Below are positions 5,868 through 7,463 of a DNA stretch of 7,463 bases, piece by piece. The notes below the pieces were generated by a model, which saw nothing but the letters and a program-made list of their open reading frames with translations, made no database searches and was not told where the DNA came from. Both the position numbers and the translations under genes were made by a program. The stretch covers positions 62,742-70,204 of the forward strand of contig DHJB01000026.1 of assembly GCA_002404115.1 (NCBI GenBank), in the 5' to 3' direction. Positions within the stretch are counted from its first letter, which is position 1; every line of letters begins with the position of its first letter. This DNA is from Microbacteriaceae bacterium UBA4731. Lineage in GTDB: Bacteria; Actinomycetota; Actinomycetes; Actinomycetales; Microbacteriaceae.

Positions 5868-6776
5868 TCATCCTTCCGCCGTGATCGGCGGCTGCGCGGC
5901 TCCGGTGCGTCCGCCGGCTCGTCGCTCCCCCGCGTCGTGCGCATCGAAGAAGCCGAGCACGTCCCCGACGAGACTGCGGTTCACCGACGTTCCGAAGTGT
6001 CCCTTGCGCTCGTGAAGGATGAGGCGACTATGCGGGATCAGCGCGTCGGTCTCCGTGAACAGTTCCTCGCTGTAGAACGCGTCGCGTTCGCCGGCAACAA
6101 CAAGGGTGGGCGCGGAGATCTCATGGAGTCGGTTCCGGAGGTTCATTCCGTCCTCGGCATGAATCGTAGCGATCATGTCGGGGGTTGCCTTGCCGTACAT
6201 GGCTCGGCCGATGATCCAGCCCAGGGCTCGAAGTACCCGCTGCGACCCGCGCCCGGCCCCGAGCAGGGCCATCTCCTCGGCGCCCGCCCGCCTGGGCCGG
6301 CCCGCCTGGATCTCCCTCGCGAGGCGCCGCTGCACGTCCGCGCCTCGCGGACTGAGCCGGTAGGCGGCCGAGACGATGACGAGCCGCTTCACCACGTCGG
6401 GGTGGTCCACCGCCAGCTGCAGCGCGAGGCTCCCGCCCGTCGACACACCCAGGACGTCCACCGGGCCGCTGAACTTGAGACGCAGGGCGTCGGCGAGGTC
6501 CCGCGCCAGGTCGGCCATGGTGACATCCGGCGCGAGGCCCGGGCGACGGTTGATCCACCAGACGCGGCGATGCTCCGCGAACGGCTCCACCATTTGCGCC
6601 GAGATCCTGCGCTCCATCCCGACCGGGGCTTCGTTGTGCGAGCCGAGCCCCGGCAGGAAGATCAACGGCTCGCCAGACCCCAGGCTGAGGTACGGCATCC
6701 CGCCGAACAGGGTGCCGAAGCTGCGGGTGCCATCTCGTCTGCGAGTGCGCGTGGCGCCGCCTGTGCCTTTCAACAT
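5868..6776 (-). CDS. Alpha/beta fold hydrolase (lipase/esterase-like)
   Basis: This 302-residue serine hydrolase has a complete triad: nucleophile S112 in GVSTGG (110-115), D232 in VVAGERDAFY (226-235) and H260 in RKGHFG (257-262). The opening GGMPYLSLGSGEPLIFLPG (25-43), with the LPG oxyanion-side loop, is typical. The C-terminal tail after about 275 is low-complexity and charged. There is no clear signal peptide or lipobox, so it is probably cytoplasmic. The start is set at ATG 6776, with GAAGG at 6789-6785 eight bases upstream; M27 (6698) is a possible later start but would cut the conserved GGMPY lead-in. It lies 85 bp downstream of the WS/DGAT acyltransferase in the same direction, so an ester or neutral-lipid substrate is plausible. 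The family is too broad to name the reaction. Confidence 0.87.
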   Translation of the reverse strand: MLKGTGGATRTRRRDGTRSFGTLFGGMPYLSLGSGEPLIFLPGLGSHNEAPVGMERRISAQMVEPFAEHRRVWWINRRPGLAPDVTMADLARDLADALRLKFSGPVDVLGVSTGGSLALQLAVDHPDVVKRLVIVSAAYRLSPRGADVQRRLAREIQAGRPRRAGAEEMALLGAGRGSQRVLRALGWIIGRAMYGKATPDMIATIHAEDGMNLRNRLHEISAPTLVVAGERDAFYSEELFTETDALIPHSRLILHERKGHFGTSVNRSLVGDVLGFFDAHDAGERRAGGRTGAAQPPITAEG

Positions 6777-6840
6777 TCAACCGACCTTCACTGCTCAGGA
6801 CTGTTCCGGATGCCGCCCGGCGGCTCCGTGGGGAACGAGG

Positions 6841-6872
6841 GCGAGAATACTCGCACCCTAATCACACCGCAA
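6841..6872 (-). promoter_or_regulatory. Candidate promoter of the hydrolase gene with a dyad over the -10
   Basis: Reading leftward, TTGCGG (6872-6867) lies in the last codons of the acyltransferase gene. It is followed after 17 bases by TATTCT (6849-6844), a 4/6 match to TATAAT. The -10 sits inside the inverted repeat GCGAG-AATA-CTCGC (6841-6854), which could be a small operator. Transcription would start near 6837, giving a leader of about 60 nt. This would allow the hydrolase to be expressed apart from the acyltransferase. Confidence 0.35.
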
Positions 6873-7463
6873 AGGGCGCGGCGAGCGCACCAAGCTCATC
6901 GGCGAGCGCCTGTCGCAGTTCGGGCAGGTCGGGGCAGGCATCCGGGTCGCCGTTGATGGTGACAGCGAGCGTGCCGGCGTAAGACAGCACAGCGAACGAC
7001 ACCGTGACATCCCCGGAAGCCACGGTCAACGGGATGATGCCGGTGATCGGGCACCCGAAGATGGTCTGCCGGGTTTCCGGACCGCGCAGGTTGGTCACGA
7101 ACGTGTGGATGAGCCGCTGGCGGTTGATGAACCGTTGGTACAGGCCCACCCGCGCGAGCAGCCGAAAGAGCGGGCCGAGCACCGCGGTCGACGCGCCGGG
7201 CGCCGCCCGTTTGGCGGCGCGGGTGACAGCGGCGACCTCTTCGAGCCGCTCGGCGGGGTCGCCGATGCCGGGGATGGCCAGCGGGATCACCCCGCTCTGG
7301 TTGCCCAGGTCGCCGGCGCTGGCCTGGCGGCGGGCGGAGAACGGCACCGAGAAGACGAACTCGTCCGCCCGTTCGCCGCGCAGTTCCAGCAGGCGGTGCA
7401 GCGCCCCGCCGATGGCGCTCATGACGGCGTCGTTCACGGTGGCGTGGCGCGCGTGGGCGACCG
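6862..7463 (-). CDS. WS/DGAT-type acyltransferase, C-terminal part (runs off right edge)
   Basis: About 199 C-terminal residues of a wax ester synthase/acyl-CoA:diacylglycerol acyltransferase are visible; the N-terminal part with the HHxxxDG catalytic motif is outside the window. The visible part has TVNDAVMSAIGGAL, the conserved ND region, then VPFSARR, GNQSGVIPLAIP with DPAERLEEV, TNLRGPETRQTIFG (the NxxGP segment) and VSFAVLSYAGTLAVTINGDPDACPDLPEL. This order is that of the WS/DGAT C-terminal domain. Such enzymes make triacylglycerol or wax esters at the membrane surface, and actinobacteria usually have several copies. The GTG at 7437 codes for the V of TVND and is internal; the frame stays open to the edge. 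It is followed at 85 bp by the alpha/beta hydrolase on the same strand. Confidence 0.9.
   Translation of the reverse strand, partial: VAHARHATVNDAVMSAIGGALHRLLELRGERADEFVFSVPFSARRQASAGDLGNQSGVIPLAIPGIGDPAERLEEVAAVTRAAKRAAPGASTAVLGPLFRLLARVGLYQRFINRQRLIHTFVTNLRGPETRQTIFGCPITGIIPLTVASGDVTVSFAVLSYAGTLAVTINGDPDACPDLPELRQALADELGALAAPFAV

Noticed and set aside
5718..6956. A rightward reading frame (about 412 codons) over the hydrolase and terminator
   Set aside because: It runs through the terminator palindrome and is antisense to a hydrolase with an intact Ser-Asp-His triad. It has no domain of its own.
7435..7437. GTG 7437 as the start of the acyltransferase gene
   Set aside because: It encodes the V of the conserved TVND motif, and the frame stays open to the window edge, so the gene is cut by the window.
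1..7463. CRISPR arrays, tRNA or rRNA genes, insertion sequences, phage genes or toxin-antitoxin pairs
   Set aside because: I saw no spaced direct repeats, no cloverleaf-like or rRNA sequence, and no transposase, integrase or toxin family. Gene content and base composition look uniform and chromosomal.

Overview
The window is high-GC DNA with actinobacterial character. GTG starts occur beside ATG, promoters are weak TAnnnT/TTG types, one transcript is probably leaderless, and the families present (a FadR-type regulator beside an ACS transporter, a Cys-rich actinobacterial protein of unknown function, a WS/DGAT acyltransferase) are common in Actinomycetota. The heptamer CGGATGC/GCATCCG recurs throughout. 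My best guess is a Microbacteriaceae-like soil or plant-associated bacterium; this is inference from sequence style and not a database match.

Left part (1-3040): a divergent catabolic locus. A FadR/FCD-type GntR regulator (2249-3040, +) faces an ACS-family MFS transporter (2082-703, -), which is followed by the start of a DhaK-type ketose kinase (630 to beyond the left edge, -). The 166-bp divergent gap holds a strong candidate promoter for the transporter operon (TTGACA-17-AATACT). Its -35 box lies in a perfect 14-bp palindrome, GTCAACCGGTTGAC, the obvious candidate operator. The likely logic is uptake of a small polyol or ketose by the transporter, phosphorylation by the kinase, and ligand-controlled repression by the regulator. 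The kinase resembles the actinobacterial tetrulose/branched-ketose branch of the DhaK family more than true dihydroxyacetone kinases.

Middle part (3048-5785): a 129-residue Cys-rich protein of unknown function (DUF7715-like, -) is convergent with the regulator and divergent from a histidine-phosphatase gene (3600-4199, +). That gene resembles the Rv3214/SHB17 group of broad sugar-phosphate phosphatases. A GH13 subfamily 18 phosphorylase (4295-5785, +) follows with its own candidate promoter. It has the full catalytic triad of sucrose phosphorylase but an altered acceptor loop, so its acceptor is uncertain.

Right part (5782-7463): a near-perfect 24-nt-arm inverted repeat acts as a bidirectional terminator between the phosphorylase and two leftward genes. 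These are the C-terminal part of a WS/DGAT acyltransferase (entering from the right edge) and an alpha/beta hydrolase. Together they suggest neutral-lipid or ester metabolism.

I found no mobile element, CRISPR array, tRNA or rRNA. I do not see a clearly new multi-gene system. The points most worth a second look are the phosphorylase acceptor loop, the Cys-rich unknown protein, the operator/promoter overlap, the long terminator palindrome, the hairpin inside the transporter-kinase operon, and the enriched heptamer.
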